Assembly: GCA_963805705.1 (NCBI GenBank)
Contig: CAWDVH010000001.1
Span: 1,302,001-1,366,000, forward strand
Source of the DNA: CAWDVH01 sp963805705
GTDB taxonomy: Bacteria > Actinomycetota > Actinomycetes > Streptosporangiales > Streptosporangiaceae
DNA length: 64,000 nucleotides
Direction: 5' to 3'
Below the pieces are notes generated by a model, which had not been told where the DNA came from, made no database searches, and saw nothing but the letters and a program-made list of their open reading frames with translations. Position numbers and translations under genes: made by a program. This document shows, one piece after another, positions 41,505 through 49,300 of this stretch; position 1 is the stretch's first letter; every line of letters starts with the position of its first letter.

Positions 41505-42737
41505 ATGTCCGCACCATCGGAGTCTGCGCCATCGACGTCCGCGCCATCCGCGCCCCTGCACCTCGCCGTCGCCCTCGACGGGGCCGGCTGGCATCCCGCG
41601 GCGTGGCGCGAGCCGCAGGCGCGACCGCGCGACCTGCTCACGGCGCAGTACTGGGTCGATCTGGTTCGCCAGGCGGAGAGCGGGCTGCTCGACTTCGTGA
41701 CGATCGAGGACGGGCTGAGCTTGCAGCCCTCGCGCCACCAGAGGCGGCCCGCGCGCACCGATCACGTGCGCGGGCGTCTTGACGCGGTCCTGATCGCGTC
41801 CAGGGTCGCGCCGCTGACCAGCCATATCGGGCTGATCCCGACTGTGATCGTCACGCACACCGAGCCCTTCCATATCTCCAAGGCCATCGCGACCCTCGAC
41901 TACGTCAGCACCGGACGGGCCGGACTGCAGGTGCGGGTCTCGGCGCGCCCGGACGAGGCCGCGCTTTTCGGCCGCCGAGCCTTCCCGCAACGGCGCGCCG
42001 GGGACAGCGGCGACCCGCCGGCGCAGCTCATCACCGAGCTCTTCGACGAGGCGGCCGACTATGTCGAAGTCGTCCGGCGGCTCTGGGACAGCTGGGAGGA
42101 CGGCGCAGAGATCCGGGATGTGGCCACCGGCCGCTTCGTCGACCGCGACAAGCTGCACTACATCGACTTCACCGGGGAGTACTTCAGCGTCAAGGGACCC
42201 TCGATCACCCCGCGGCCACCGCAGGGGCAGCCGATCGTGAGCGCGCTGGCCCACCGGAGCGTGCCCTACCGGCTGGTGGGCCGCTGCGCCGACGTCGGGT
42301 ACGTGACCCCCCGCGACGCCCGCGACGCCCGTGCGATCGTCACCAGGATCCGCGGCGAGCAGGAGGCCGCCGGGCGGGCGCGGGAGACGATCCACATCTT
42401 CGGGGATCTCGTAGTATTCCTCGACGCCAGCCACGGTGCCGCCGCCGGCCGCCGGGCGCGGCTCGACGACCTCGCCGGGTATGAGTACACCAGTGACGCG
42501 ACGGTCTTCGCCGGCACGCCGTCGCAGCTGGCGGACCTGCTGCAGGACTGGCAGGCGGCCGGCCTGTCCGGTTTCCGGCTGCGTCCCGCCGTGATCGGCC
42601 ACGACCTCGAATCGATTACCAGGGACCTGGTGCCCGAGCTGCAGCGCCGCGGCGCATTCCGCCACGCCTACGAGGCCAGCACCCTTCGCGGCCTGCTCGG
42701 GCTCAGCCGCCCGGCCAGCCGCTACGCCACCGCCTGA
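41505..42737 (+). CDS. LLM-class flavin-dependent monooxygenase (sulfur operon, gene 1)
   Basis: 410 residues. Luciferase-like barrel: LHLAVALDGAGWHPAAWRE, YWVDLVRQAESGLLDFVTIEDG, SHIGLIPTVIVTHTEPFHISKAIATLDYVSTGRAGLQVRVS and YFSVKGPSITPRPPQGQPIV. It resembles FMNH2-dependent enzymes of the NtaA/SnaA/DszA group, which cleave C-S or C-N bonds. The first 17 residues are a Ser/Ala/Pro repeat outside the fold. AGGGAG precedes ATG 41505 by 12 nt. Expression is probably controlled by the SAM riboswitch, implying a role in sulfur supply, such as desulfonation of organosulfur compounds. Confidence 0.87.
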   Translation: MSAPSESAPSTSAPSAPLHLAVALDGAGWHPAAWREPQARPRDLLTAQYWVDLVRQAESGLLDFVTIEDGLSLQPSRHQRRPARTDHVRGRLDAVLIASRVAPLTSHIGLIPTVIVTHTEPFHISKAIATLDYVSTGRAGLQVRVSARPDEAALFGRRAFPQRRAGDSGDPPAQLITELFDEAADYVEVVRRLWDSWEDGAEIRDVATGRFVDRDKLHYIDFTGEYFSVKGPSITPRPPQGQPIVSALAHRSVPYRLVGRCADVGYVTPRDARDARAIVTRIRGEQEAAGRARETIHIFGDLVVFLDASHGAAAGRRARLDDLAGYEYTSDATVFAGTPSQLADLLQDWQAAGLSGFRLRPAVIGHDLESITRDLVPELQRRGAFRHAYEASTLRGLLGLSRPASRYATA

Positions 42738-42761
42738 TCGCCGGCCCAGGGAGGACCCGTC

Positions 42762-44138
42762 GTGAGCAAGCCACTCAAGCAGATCCACCTCGCCGCCCAC
42801 TTCCCCGGCGTGAACAACACCACGGTCTGGAGCGATCCGCACTCGGGCAGCCACATCGAATTCAGCTCGTTCGCGCGCCTGGCCCAGACCGCTGAGCGGG
42901 CCAAGTTCGACTTCCTGTTCCTCGCCGAGGGACTGCGGCTGCGCGAGCAGAACGGCCTCATCTACGATCTCGACGTCGTGGGGCGGCCGGATACCTTTAC
43001 CGTCCTGGCCGCTCTCGCCGCGGTGACCGACCGGCTCGGCCTGGCCGGGACCATCAACTCGACCTTTAACGAGCCCTACGAGGTGGCCCGCCAGTTCGCG
43101 AGCCTGGATCACCTGTCCGGCGGCCGGGCCGCCTGGAACGTCGTCACGTCCTGGGACGCCTTTACCGGAGAGAACTTCCGCCGCGGCGGATTCCTGCCCC
43201 AGGAGGCCCGTTACGAGCGGGCCCGGACCTTCCTGCAGACGACCTTCGAGCTCTTCGACTCCTGGCGCGGCGATGAGATCATCGCCGACCAGCAGGCCGG
43301 CCAGTTCCTGGCCGACGGGGGTGCCGGCCAGTTCACTCACCGGGACTCGCATTTCGATATCAGCGGCCAGTTCAGCGTGCCCCGCAGCCCGCAGGGCCGT
43401 CCCGTCATCTTCCAGGCCGGCGATTCCCATGAGGGCCGCGAGTTCGCGGCCGCCAGCGCTGATGCGATCTTCACCCGGCACAGCACCCTGGACGACGGCC
43501 AGGCTTTCTACGCCGACGTGAAGGGCCGCCTGGCCGCCCACGGCCGCACCCCTGACCAGCTGCTGATCCTTCCGGCGGCGACCTTCGTGCTCGGCGACAC
43601 CGATACGGCGGCCAGCGAGCTCGCCCGCGAGGTGCGCCTGCAGCAGGTGAGCGGGCAGACGGCCATCAAGTTCCTGGAGCAGCTCTGGAACCGGGACCTG
43701 TCCGGCTACGACCCGGACGGCCCGCTGCCCGGCATCGACCCCGACCCCGGCGAGAACACGATCGCCCGCGGCCGGGCCAGCGTGCGGATGTACCGCGACC
43801 CGATGGCGACCGCGGCGCAGTGGCGCGCGAAAGCGGTCGCGGAGAATCTGTCGATCCGCGAGCTGATCATCGAGGTCACCGGCCGGCAGTCGTTTATCGG
43901 CTCGCCCGCCACCGTCGCGGAGACGATCAACCGCTTTGTCCAGGCCGACGCCAGCGACGGCTTCATCCTCGTCCCGCACATCACGCCGGGCGGCCTGGAT
44001 GAATTCGCTGACACGGTCGTGCCGCTGCTGCAGGAGCGGGGCGTCTTCCGCGGCGACTACGAAGGCAGCACGCTGCGCGAGCATCTCGGCCTGGCCCCGC
44101 TGGACGCCGGCTACGCCGCCACCCCGGCGGCGTCATGA
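42762..44138 (+). CDS. NtaA/DmoA family FMN-dependent monooxygenase (gene 2)
   Basis: 458 residues, the typical NtaA/DmoA length. Signatures: IHLAAHFPGVNNTTVWSDP at the N-terminus, FLFLAEGLRLRE, FTVLAALAAVTDRLGLAGTINSTFNEPYEVARQFASLDHLSGGRAAWNVVTSW (read in parts) and RPVIFQAGDSHEGREFAA. Relatives include dimethyl sulfide and nitrilotriacetate monooxygenases and DszA-like sulfone monooxygenases, all using FMNH2 from a partner reductase. GGGAGGA lies 7-8 nt before GTG 42762. It is 24 nt after gene 1 in the riboswitch operon. Confidence 0.9.
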   Translation: MSKPLKQIHLAAHFPGVNNTTVWSDPHSGSHIEFSSFARLAQTAERAKFDFLFLAEGLRLREQNGLIYDLDVVGRPDTFTVLAALAAVTDRLGLAGTINSTFNEPYEVARQFASLDHLSGGRAAWNVVTSWDAFTGENFRRGGFLPQEARYERARTFLQTTFELFDSWRGDEIIADQQAGQFLADGGAGQFTHRDSHFDISGQFSVPRSPQGRPVIFQAGDSHEGREFAAASADAIFTRHSTLDDGQAFYADVKGRLAAHGRTPDQLLILPAATFVLGDTDTAASELAREVRLQQVSGQTAIKFLEQLWNRDLSGYDPDGPLPGIDPDPGENTIARGRASVRMYRDPMATAAQWRAKAVAENLSIRELIIEVTGRQSFIGSPATVAETINRFVQADASDGFILVPHITPGGLDEFADTVVPLLQERGVFRGDYEGSTLREHLGLAPLDAGYAATPAAS

Positions 44139-44192
44139 AGTTCCCCGCGATCACCCTGATCATGCCTGACTCCGCCACGCAAAGGACCTGAC

Positions 44193-45326
44193 ATGGCCAC
44201 CACCCCGCTCGCCGTGCTCGACCTGGTGCCGATCTCCTCGGGCTCGACCGCCACCGAGGCCCTCCGCAATAGCATTGACCTGGCCCGGCACGCCGAGCGA
44301 CTCGGCTACACGCGTTACTGGTACGCCGAGCACCACCTCAACCCCGGCGTGGCCGGGACCTCTCCCGCCGTCGTCCTAGCCCTCACCGCCTCGGCGACCA
44401 GGGCGATCCGGATCGGATCCGGCGCCGTGCAGCTCGGGCACCGTACCGCCCTGTCGACAGTCGAGGAGTTCGGCCTGATCGACGCCCTGCACCCCGGCCG
44501 CCTTGACCTCGGGCTCGGCCGGTCGGCGGGCGGCCCGAGGATCCCCCGCCATCGCAACCCGGCGCTGGTCGGGGCGACGCGCATCGTGGACGGCCGGGCG
44601 CCCAATGGGCTGCGCATCCCGCCGAAGTACTCGCCGGCGCGACTGCTCGCCTCGCCGCGCTACGCCCTGCAGAAGAAGCTCGTGCAGCTGCCGGGGGCTC
44701 AGTCCCAGGACTACACCGAGCAGGTGGGCGACATCCTGGCCATGCTGCGCGGCAGCTACCGCTCGGCTGAGGGCGTCGAGGCCCACGTCGTTCCCGGCGA
44801 GGGCGCCGATGTGCAGGTGTGGATCCTGGGCAGCAGCGGCGGCGAGAGCGCGCAGGTCGCCGGCTCGAACGGCCTGCGTTTCGCGGCGAGTTACCACATC
44901 ACCCCGGCCACGGTGATCGAGGCCGCCGACGGATACCGGGCCGCGTTCCGGCCCTCCGCCGAGCTCGACCGGCCCTACGTCAGCGTCTCCGCCGACGTGG
45001 TCGTCGGCGAGGACGAGGCCACCGCCAGGGAACTGGCCACCGGCTATGGCCTGTGGGTCCGCAGCATCCGCTCCGGCGAGGGCGCGATCAACTTCCCGAC
45101 CCCGCACGAGGCCAGGTCGCACACCTGGACCTCCGCCGATCGTGCCCTGGTCGCCGACCGGGTCGACACCCAGTTCGTCGGCTCCCCGCAGCAGGTCGCC
45201 GCCCAGCTCGAGCAGCTGCAGGACGCGACCGGCGCCGACGAGCTGATCATCACCACGATCACCCACGACCATGCCGACCGGGTCCGCTCGTATGAGCTGC
45301 TGGCCCAGGAATGGAAGCGCCGATGA
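44193..45326 (+). CDS. LLM-class oxidoreductase, MsnO8-like (gene 3)
   Basis: 377 residues. LAVLDLVPISSGSTATEALRNSIDLARHAE, YWYAEHHLNPGVAGTSPAVVLA and VEEFGLIDALHPGRLDLGLGRSAGG are the hallmarks of the MsnO8/luciferase-like subgroup that uses FMN. AAAGGA precedes ATG 44193. The stop codon overlaps the start of the flavin reductase gene (ATGA), placing it firmly in the sulfur operon. Substrate unknown. Confidence 0.88.
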   Translation: MATTPLAVLDLVPISSGSTATEALRNSIDLARHAERLGYTRYWYAEHHLNPGVAGTSPAVVLALTASATRAIRIGSGAVQLGHRTALSTVEEFGLIDALHPGRLDLGLGRSAGGPRIPRHRNPALVGATRIVDGRAPNGLRIPPKYSPARLLASPRYALQKKLVQLPGAQSQDYTEQVGDILAMLRGSYRSAEGVEAHVVPGEGADVQVWILGSSGGESAQVAGSNGLRFAASYHITPATVIEAADGYRAAFRPSAELDRPYVSVSADVVVGEDEATARELATGYGLWVRSIRSGEGAINFPTPHEARSHTWTSADRALVADRVDTQFVGSPQQVAAQLEQLQDATGADELIITTITHDHADRVRSYELLAQEWKRR

Positions 45327-45811
45327 GCGTCGCGGTCGTCACCGGCAACCCCAAGCCCCGCTCCCGTACGTGGCAGGCCGCTCACCTGGTCGCCGAGAAG
45401 CTCACCGGCCACCCGGCCGACCTGGATGTGGACCTGGTCGACTTCGGGGCGGCGTTGCTGGACTGGTCCGACCAGCAGGTCGCCCGGACCATCGCCGCCG
45501 TCGCGGCCAGCGATCTGCTGATCGTCGCCAGCCCCACCTATAAGGCCACCTACACCGGGCTGCTGAAGCTGTTCCTCGACCGGATCTCCGGCGGGGCCCT
45601 CGCCGGGGTGACCGCGGTGCCGCTCATGCTCGGCGGCGACTGGCGCCATTCCCTGGCCGCCGACATGCTGCTCAAGCCCGTGCTGGTCGAGCTCGGCGCC
45701 ACCTGCCCGACACGCGGGCTGTTCCTGGTCGACTCTGACTATGCCGAGTCGCCCGTGCTCGACACCTGGCTAGAGCTCTCCCGGCCTCAGCTCAAGGCAT
45801 GCCTGGCCTGA
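45323..45811 (+). CDS. NAD(P)H-dependent FMN reductase (gene 4)
   Basis: 162 residues of flavodoxin-like fold: SVAVVTGNPKPRSRTWQAA (phosphate loop), LLIVASPTYKATYTGLLKLFLDRI (FMN site, typical SsuE/MsuE) and VPLMLGGDWRHSLAADMLLKPVLVELG. It would supply reduced FMN to the three monooxygenases. ATG 45323 overlaps the upstream stop by 4 nt. The last 25 nt overlap the convergent methyltransferase gene. Confidence 0.9.
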   Translation: MSVAVVTGNPKPRSRTWQAAHLVAEKLTGHPADLDVDLVDFGAALLDWSDQQVARTIAAVAASDLLIVASPTYKATYTGLLKLFLDRISGGALAGVTAVPLMLGGDWRHSLAADMLLKPVLVELGATCPTRGLFLVDSDYAESPVLDTWLELSRPQLKACLA

Positions 45812-46599
45812 GCAGCCCGGGTTCCGATGATGACGGTGGCGTTCAGCTCGCCGGAACTGGCCAGCCGCGCGATCAGGCCGGCCCGCGCGACGATCTCGGC
45901 CGCCCGCGGCCCCTGGTCCTCGCTGGTCTCGGCCAGCAGGTGGCCGCCTTGGGCCAGCCATTGTGGTGCCTGCTCGGCCACCCGCCGCAGAACCTCAAGA
46001 CCATCCGCGCCACCGTCGAGCGCCACGTGCGGCTCGTGCAGGCGAGCCTCGCGGGGCAGCAGGCCGATCTCCTCGGTCGGCACGTAAGGCGTGCTGGCCA
46101 CCAGGATGTCCACGCGCCCCCGCAGCGCGGCGGGCAGCGGCTCGTAGAGATCGCCCTCGTGCACCTGGCCGCCAGCGGCGGCCACGTTGCGCCAGGCGCA
46201 CCGCACCGCGGCGGGATCGATGTCGGCGGCATGCAGCTCGATCCGGTCCAGGGCCGCGGCCAGGGCCGCGCCTATCGCGCCCGATCCGCAGCACAGGTCC
46301 ACCACGACGGCCCGGGGCCGGGCGAGCGCGGCGGCCTGGCCGACCAGGAACTCGGTCCGGCGGCGGGGCACGAAGACTCCGGGATCCACCGCTACCTTCA
46401 GCCCGCAGAACTCGGCCCAGCCGAGAACCTGCTCAAGCGGCAGGCCGCCGACTCGCCGGTCCACCATGGCGGCCAGGTCGGCTGGCGTCTGCGCCGCGGA
46501 GATGAGCAGCCGCGCCTCGTCCTCGGCAAAGACACAGCCAGCCGCCCGAAGCCGGGCGATGACCGACGAAAGGGAAGGCGGCGGGGAGGAGGCTGACAT
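45787..46599 (-). CDS. PrmC/HemK-related methyltransferase with altered NPPY motif
   Basis: 270 residues from ATG 46599, with GAAAGG 7 nt upstream. An N-terminal helical domain (about 1-75, AAMVDRRVGGLPLEQVLGWAEF, FVPRRRTEFLV) is followed by a class I SAM fold: VVVDLCCGSGAIGAAL (motif I, about 97-112) and ELHAADIDPAAV. The position of the catalytic NPPY (NAPY in close relatives) reads STPY in ILVASTPYVPTEEIG, losing the Asn that orients the glutamine amide. This is the 'putative protein N5-glutamine methyltransferase' subgroup, not the main PrmC release-factor enzyme. Activity may be altered. Confidence 0.85.
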   Translation of the reverse strand: MSASSPPPSLSSVIARLRAAGCVFAEDEARLLISAAQTPADLAAMVDRRVGGLPLEQVLGWAEFCGLKVAVDPGVFVPRRRTEFLVGQAAALARPRAVVVDLCCGSGAIGAALAAALDRIELHAADIDPAAVRCAWRNVAAAGGQVHEGDLYEPLPAALRGRVDILVASTPYVPTEEIGLLPREARLHEPHVALDGGADGLEVLRRVAEQAPQWLAQGGHLLAETSEDQGPRAAEIVARAGLIARLASSGELNATVIIGTRAAQARHALS

Positions 46600-46726
46600 C
46601 AGAGCACCTTTCGGGATGCCGATGTGCGCCCTCCCGGCTGAAGACCGTAACACTACCTGACCGGTCGCGAGCCAGCCGGGCTCGCCGACCTTGTGCGCAG
46701 GAGGATGATCCTCTTAACGTGGCGCG

Positions 46727-47143
46727 ATGATCACTTATACCTGGCGCGGCCATTTCGACAGCAGTGAGGTCAGCGCCCTGCACGCCGAGGGCTTCAGTCA
46801 CGAGCCCTTCGAGGATGACTGGTGGGGCCAGGTGAACCAGCACAGCCTGGGCTGGGCCTGCGCGCGGGACGGACATAACCTGGTCGGCTTCGTGAACGTC
46901 CCCTGGGATGGCGCGACCCACGCGTTCATCCTGGACACCCTCGTCGCGGCGAGAGCACAGCACCAGGGCGTCGGAACTAGCCTGGTCGCCCTCGCCGGGA
47001 AAGAGGCCCGCAAGGCCGGGTGCGAGTGGCTGCACGTCGACTTCGAGGACCATCTTCGCCCGTTCTACTTCGGCAGCTGCGGATTCACGCCCACGAACGC
47101 CGGCCTGATCGCCCTGCCGGCCGTCTGGCATGCCTTATCTTGA
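46727..47143 (+). CDS. GNAT acetyltransferase
   Basis: 138 residues: ITYTWRGHFDSSEVSALHAEGF at the start, AFILDTLVAARAQHQGVGTSLVALAGKEARKAGCEWLHVDFE with the acetyl-CoA loop QHQGVGTSL, and LRPFYFGSCGFTPTNAG at the end. Substrate unknown. TAACGT (46715-46720) is 6 nt before the ATG and no Shine-Dalgarno is seen, so it is probably leaderless. Confidence 0.85.
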   Translation: MITYTWRGHFDSSEVSALHAEGFSHEPFEDDWWGQVNQHSLGWACARDGHNLVGFVNVPWDGATHAFILDTLVAARAQHQGVGTSLVALAGKEARKAGCEWLHVDFEDHLRPFYFGSCGFTPTNAGLIALPAVWHALS

Positions 47144-47196
47144 TCTTGCCGGTCACCGGATCGGCCCGCGCCGGGGACCAACCCGAGGAGATCGTG

Positions 47197-47616
47197 ATGC
47201 CAGTCATCGTTGTGACCCGGCTCCGGCTAAGAGATCCGGCGCTCCTGGACGAGTTCTTCATCGCCGCCGTCGCCGCGATAGAGCAGGCGCAAAAGTCGGA
47301 TGGCAACCTCGGCGCGGACGCCCTGGCCGACGCGAACAACGCCTGGTGGAGCGTCAGCGCCTGGCAAGAACGCGGCCCGATGCGAGCCTTTGTCAGCAGC
47401 GAGCCGCACCTGAGCATCATGGCGCACCTGGACGACTGGTGCGACGAGGCGACATTCGCGGACTGGGAACAGGCCAGCCCAGACCTCCCGGACTGGCCGA
47501 CGAGCTACCGTCATCTCATCGCCGACGGTCAGGCGGCGAGTCTCACCCACTCCTCAGAGGCAAATCAAACTCTCGCTTTCCCCCCGCCGGTCGAAGCGGC
47601 CAGCAGCGGTACCTGA
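47197..47616 (+). CDS. ABM/DUF3291-like small monooxygenase-fold protein
   Basis: 139 residues from ATG 47197 with GAGGAG about 7 nt upstream. MPVIVVTRLRLRDPALLDEFFIAA, WWSVSAWQERGPMRAFVSSEPHLSIMAHL fits the ferredoxin-like alpha/beta-barrel of antibiotic-biosynthesis-monooxygenase-type proteins (strand, helix, then W..-W...-aF..s..H). No cofactor residues are diagnostic. It may share a transcript with the GNAT gene 53 nt upstream. Confidence 0.65.
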   Translation: MPVIVVTRLRLRDPALLDEFFIAAVAAIEQAQKSDGNLGADALADANNAWWSVSAWQERGPMRAFVSSEPHLSIMAHLDDWCDEATFADWEQASPDLPDWPTSYRHLIADGQAASLTHSSEANQTLAFPPPVEAASSGT

Positions 47617-47652
47617 CCAGCGAAACGCGTCGGCCGTTCGTGGCGGCCGACG

Positions 47653-48231
47653 TCAGGACAGCTGCCGGAGATGGGTGCGCTGCCCGTCATGGTCGAAGAT
47701 GCCCAGGACCTCTGCCGGACCGCCGCGAGCCCCGAAGGCGTGCGGAATCATGGTCGAGAACTCCGCCGCCTGGCCGGCCTCGACCAGGATCGTCCGCTCT
47801 CCCAGCAGCAGCACGATGGTCCCCGACAAGACAGTGAACCAGTCCTTGCCGGGATGGACTTTCAGCTCGTCGGTGCCGCGCCGGGGCTCCGGCTTGGTGA
47901 TACGCATCTTGGCCACGGTTACGCCGTGCGGGCCGGCCTTTCGGCTCAGCATCCAGGTGGTCAGCCCTCGCCCTGCATCGTGCTGCGGCCTGATCACCAC
48001 GTCGTCGTCGGCGACGGACTCCACCAGCTGGTCGATGGTAGTCCCCAGGGCCCGTGCGATCGAGCTCAGCTGATCGAGGCTGATCCGCCGGTGGCCTGTC
48101 TCAATACGGCTCAGGGTGGAAGGGCTCAGGTAGCAGCGGGCCGCTAGATCATCGAGTGACCAGCCCAGCGCCGCGCGCAGCCCCCTGATCCGCTTGCGGA
48201 CCAGGCTGTCGAGCTCACCATCTTGCGTCAT
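47653..48231 (-). CDS. XRE family regulator with cupin sensor domain
   Basis: 192 residues from ATG 48231. HTH (LRAALGWSLDDLAARCYLSPSTLSRIETGHRRISLDQLSSIARAL, about 18-62) then a cupin barrel with VHPGKDWFTVLSGTIVLLLGERTILVEAGQAAEFSTMIPHAF (His, then EFST..PHAF). Such regulators often control the adjacent gene and their own. The ATG lies in the middle of a 21-bp inverted repeat (48220-48240), so the protein probably represses its own synthesis. The divergent gene is a methyltransferase. Confidence 0.88.
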   Translation of the reverse strand: MTQDGELDSLVRKRIRGLRAALGWSLDDLAARCYLSPSTLSRIETGHRRISLDQLSSIARALGTTIDQLVESVADDDVVIRPQHDAGRGLTTWMLSRKAGPHGVTVAKMRITKPEPRRGTDELKVHPGKDWFTVLSGTIVLLLGERTILVEAGQAAEFSTMIPHAFGARGGPAEVLGIFDHDGQRTHLRQLS

Positions 48232-48240
48232 ACGCAAGAT
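48220..48240. promoter_or_regulatory. inverted repeat centred on the XRE gene start codon, candidate operator
   Basis: Arms ATCTTGCGT and ACGCAAGAT flank CAT, which is the complement of the regulator's ATG. The symmetry is perfect over 9-bp arms. A related half-site, GCGCAAGCT, occurs 15 nt further towards the divergent methyltransferase gene. Confidence 0.7.
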
Positions 48241-48278
48241 CATATGTCAGTAGCGCAAGCTGGCCGTAGGTTGGCAGC

Positions 48279-49157
48279 ATGAGAAACCATCACCGCCATC
48301 ATGACCAGCATCAGCACCGGCGCCACCCCGCAGCGGACACCGACGAGGCGGCCATGGCCGCGCTCCTGGATCTCGATGCCGAAGTACTGCACTCCTACCT
48401 GTCTGAACTGACCGCCTGGATCCACGAGCTGGCGTCCGGTCTGCCCCTCCGCCGGATCCTCGACCTGGGCAGCGGGACCGGGACCGGCACTTTCGCCCTG
48501 CTTGAGCGCTTCGAGGGGGCCGACGTCATCGCCCTGGATATGTCCGCGCAGCTGCTGCAGCACCTCATGGACAAAGCCGGCGTTCTCGGCGTGGCCGACC
48601 GGGTTCGCACCATCCAGGCGGACCTGGACGCGGCGTGGCCGGCGATCGACACCGTTGACCTGGTCTGGGCGTCCTCGTCCCTCCACCACATGGCAGATCC
48701 CGATCGCGTCCTCACCGAGGTCCTGGCCGCGATCCGGCCCGGCGGCCTCCTGGTGGTAGCCGAGATGGACTCGTTCCCGCGCTTTCTGCCCGACGACCTC
48801 GGACTCGGCCGCCCCGGACTTGAGGCACGCTGTCATGCTGTGCTGGCCGAAGGCCATGCCGCCGAGCTACCGTATCTCGGCTCCGACTGGGGCTCACTGC
48901 TGTCCCTGGCCGGCTTCGTCATCGAGGCCGAGCGGCCTTTCGCCATCGCTCTGACGCCGCCGCTTCCCGCGTCGGCCGGCCGTTACGCTCAGGCCTCGCT
49001 GCGACGAATGCGGTCCGGCCTCGACGGCCGGATGAGCGGCGACGATCTGGCCACGCTCGATACCCTCATCGACAGCGACGGGCCCGACGGCGTCCGGCAG
49101 CGCGACGACCTCACCGTCCGCGCCGCGAGGACCGTATGGGTGGCCAGGCGGCCATGA
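48279..49157 (+). CDS. class I SAM methyltransferase with His-rich N-terminus
   Basis: 292 residues. Motif I RILDLGSGTGTGTFALLERF (about 59-78), motif II VIALDMSAQLLQHL, motif III-IV TVDLVWASSSLHHMADP. The first 16 residues contain nine histidines (NHHRHHDQHQHRRH), suggesting metal binding or a metal-responsive role. The substrate is unknown. It is divergent from an XRE-cupin regulator whose operator lies in between. TAGGTT (48267-48272) is 6 nt before the ATG, so the mRNA is probably leaderless. Confidence 0.85.
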   Translation: MRNHHRHHDQHQHRRHPAADTDEAAMAALLDLDAEVLHSYLSELTAWIHELASGLPLRRILDLGSGTGTGTFALLERFEGADVIALDMSAQLLQHLMDKAGVLGVADRVRTIQADLDAAWPAIDTVDLVWASSSLHHMADPDRVLTEVLAAIRPGGLLVVAEMDSFPRFLPDDLGLGRPGLEARCHAVLAEGHAAELPYLGSDWGSLLSLAGFVIEAERPFAIALTPPLPASAGRYAQASLRRMRSGLDGRMSGDDLATLDTLIDSDGPDGVRQRDDLTVRAARTVWVARRP

Positions 49158-49300
49158 GCGGCTCTTTATGGCGAGCAGGCCCGAGGATCCCACCGCGATC
49201 TTGAATGCGCAGCTGGGTCCGGGCACGCGGAACCTCACGTGGAGCATGCGGCGCTCGCCGAGCCTGTGATGACAGCATGACCGGCGCTACTGTGCATTTC

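Noticed and set aside
41361..44084. 907-codon minus-strand frame
   Set aside because: Antisense to two LLM monooxygenases and the riboswitch; composition is that of a shadow frame.
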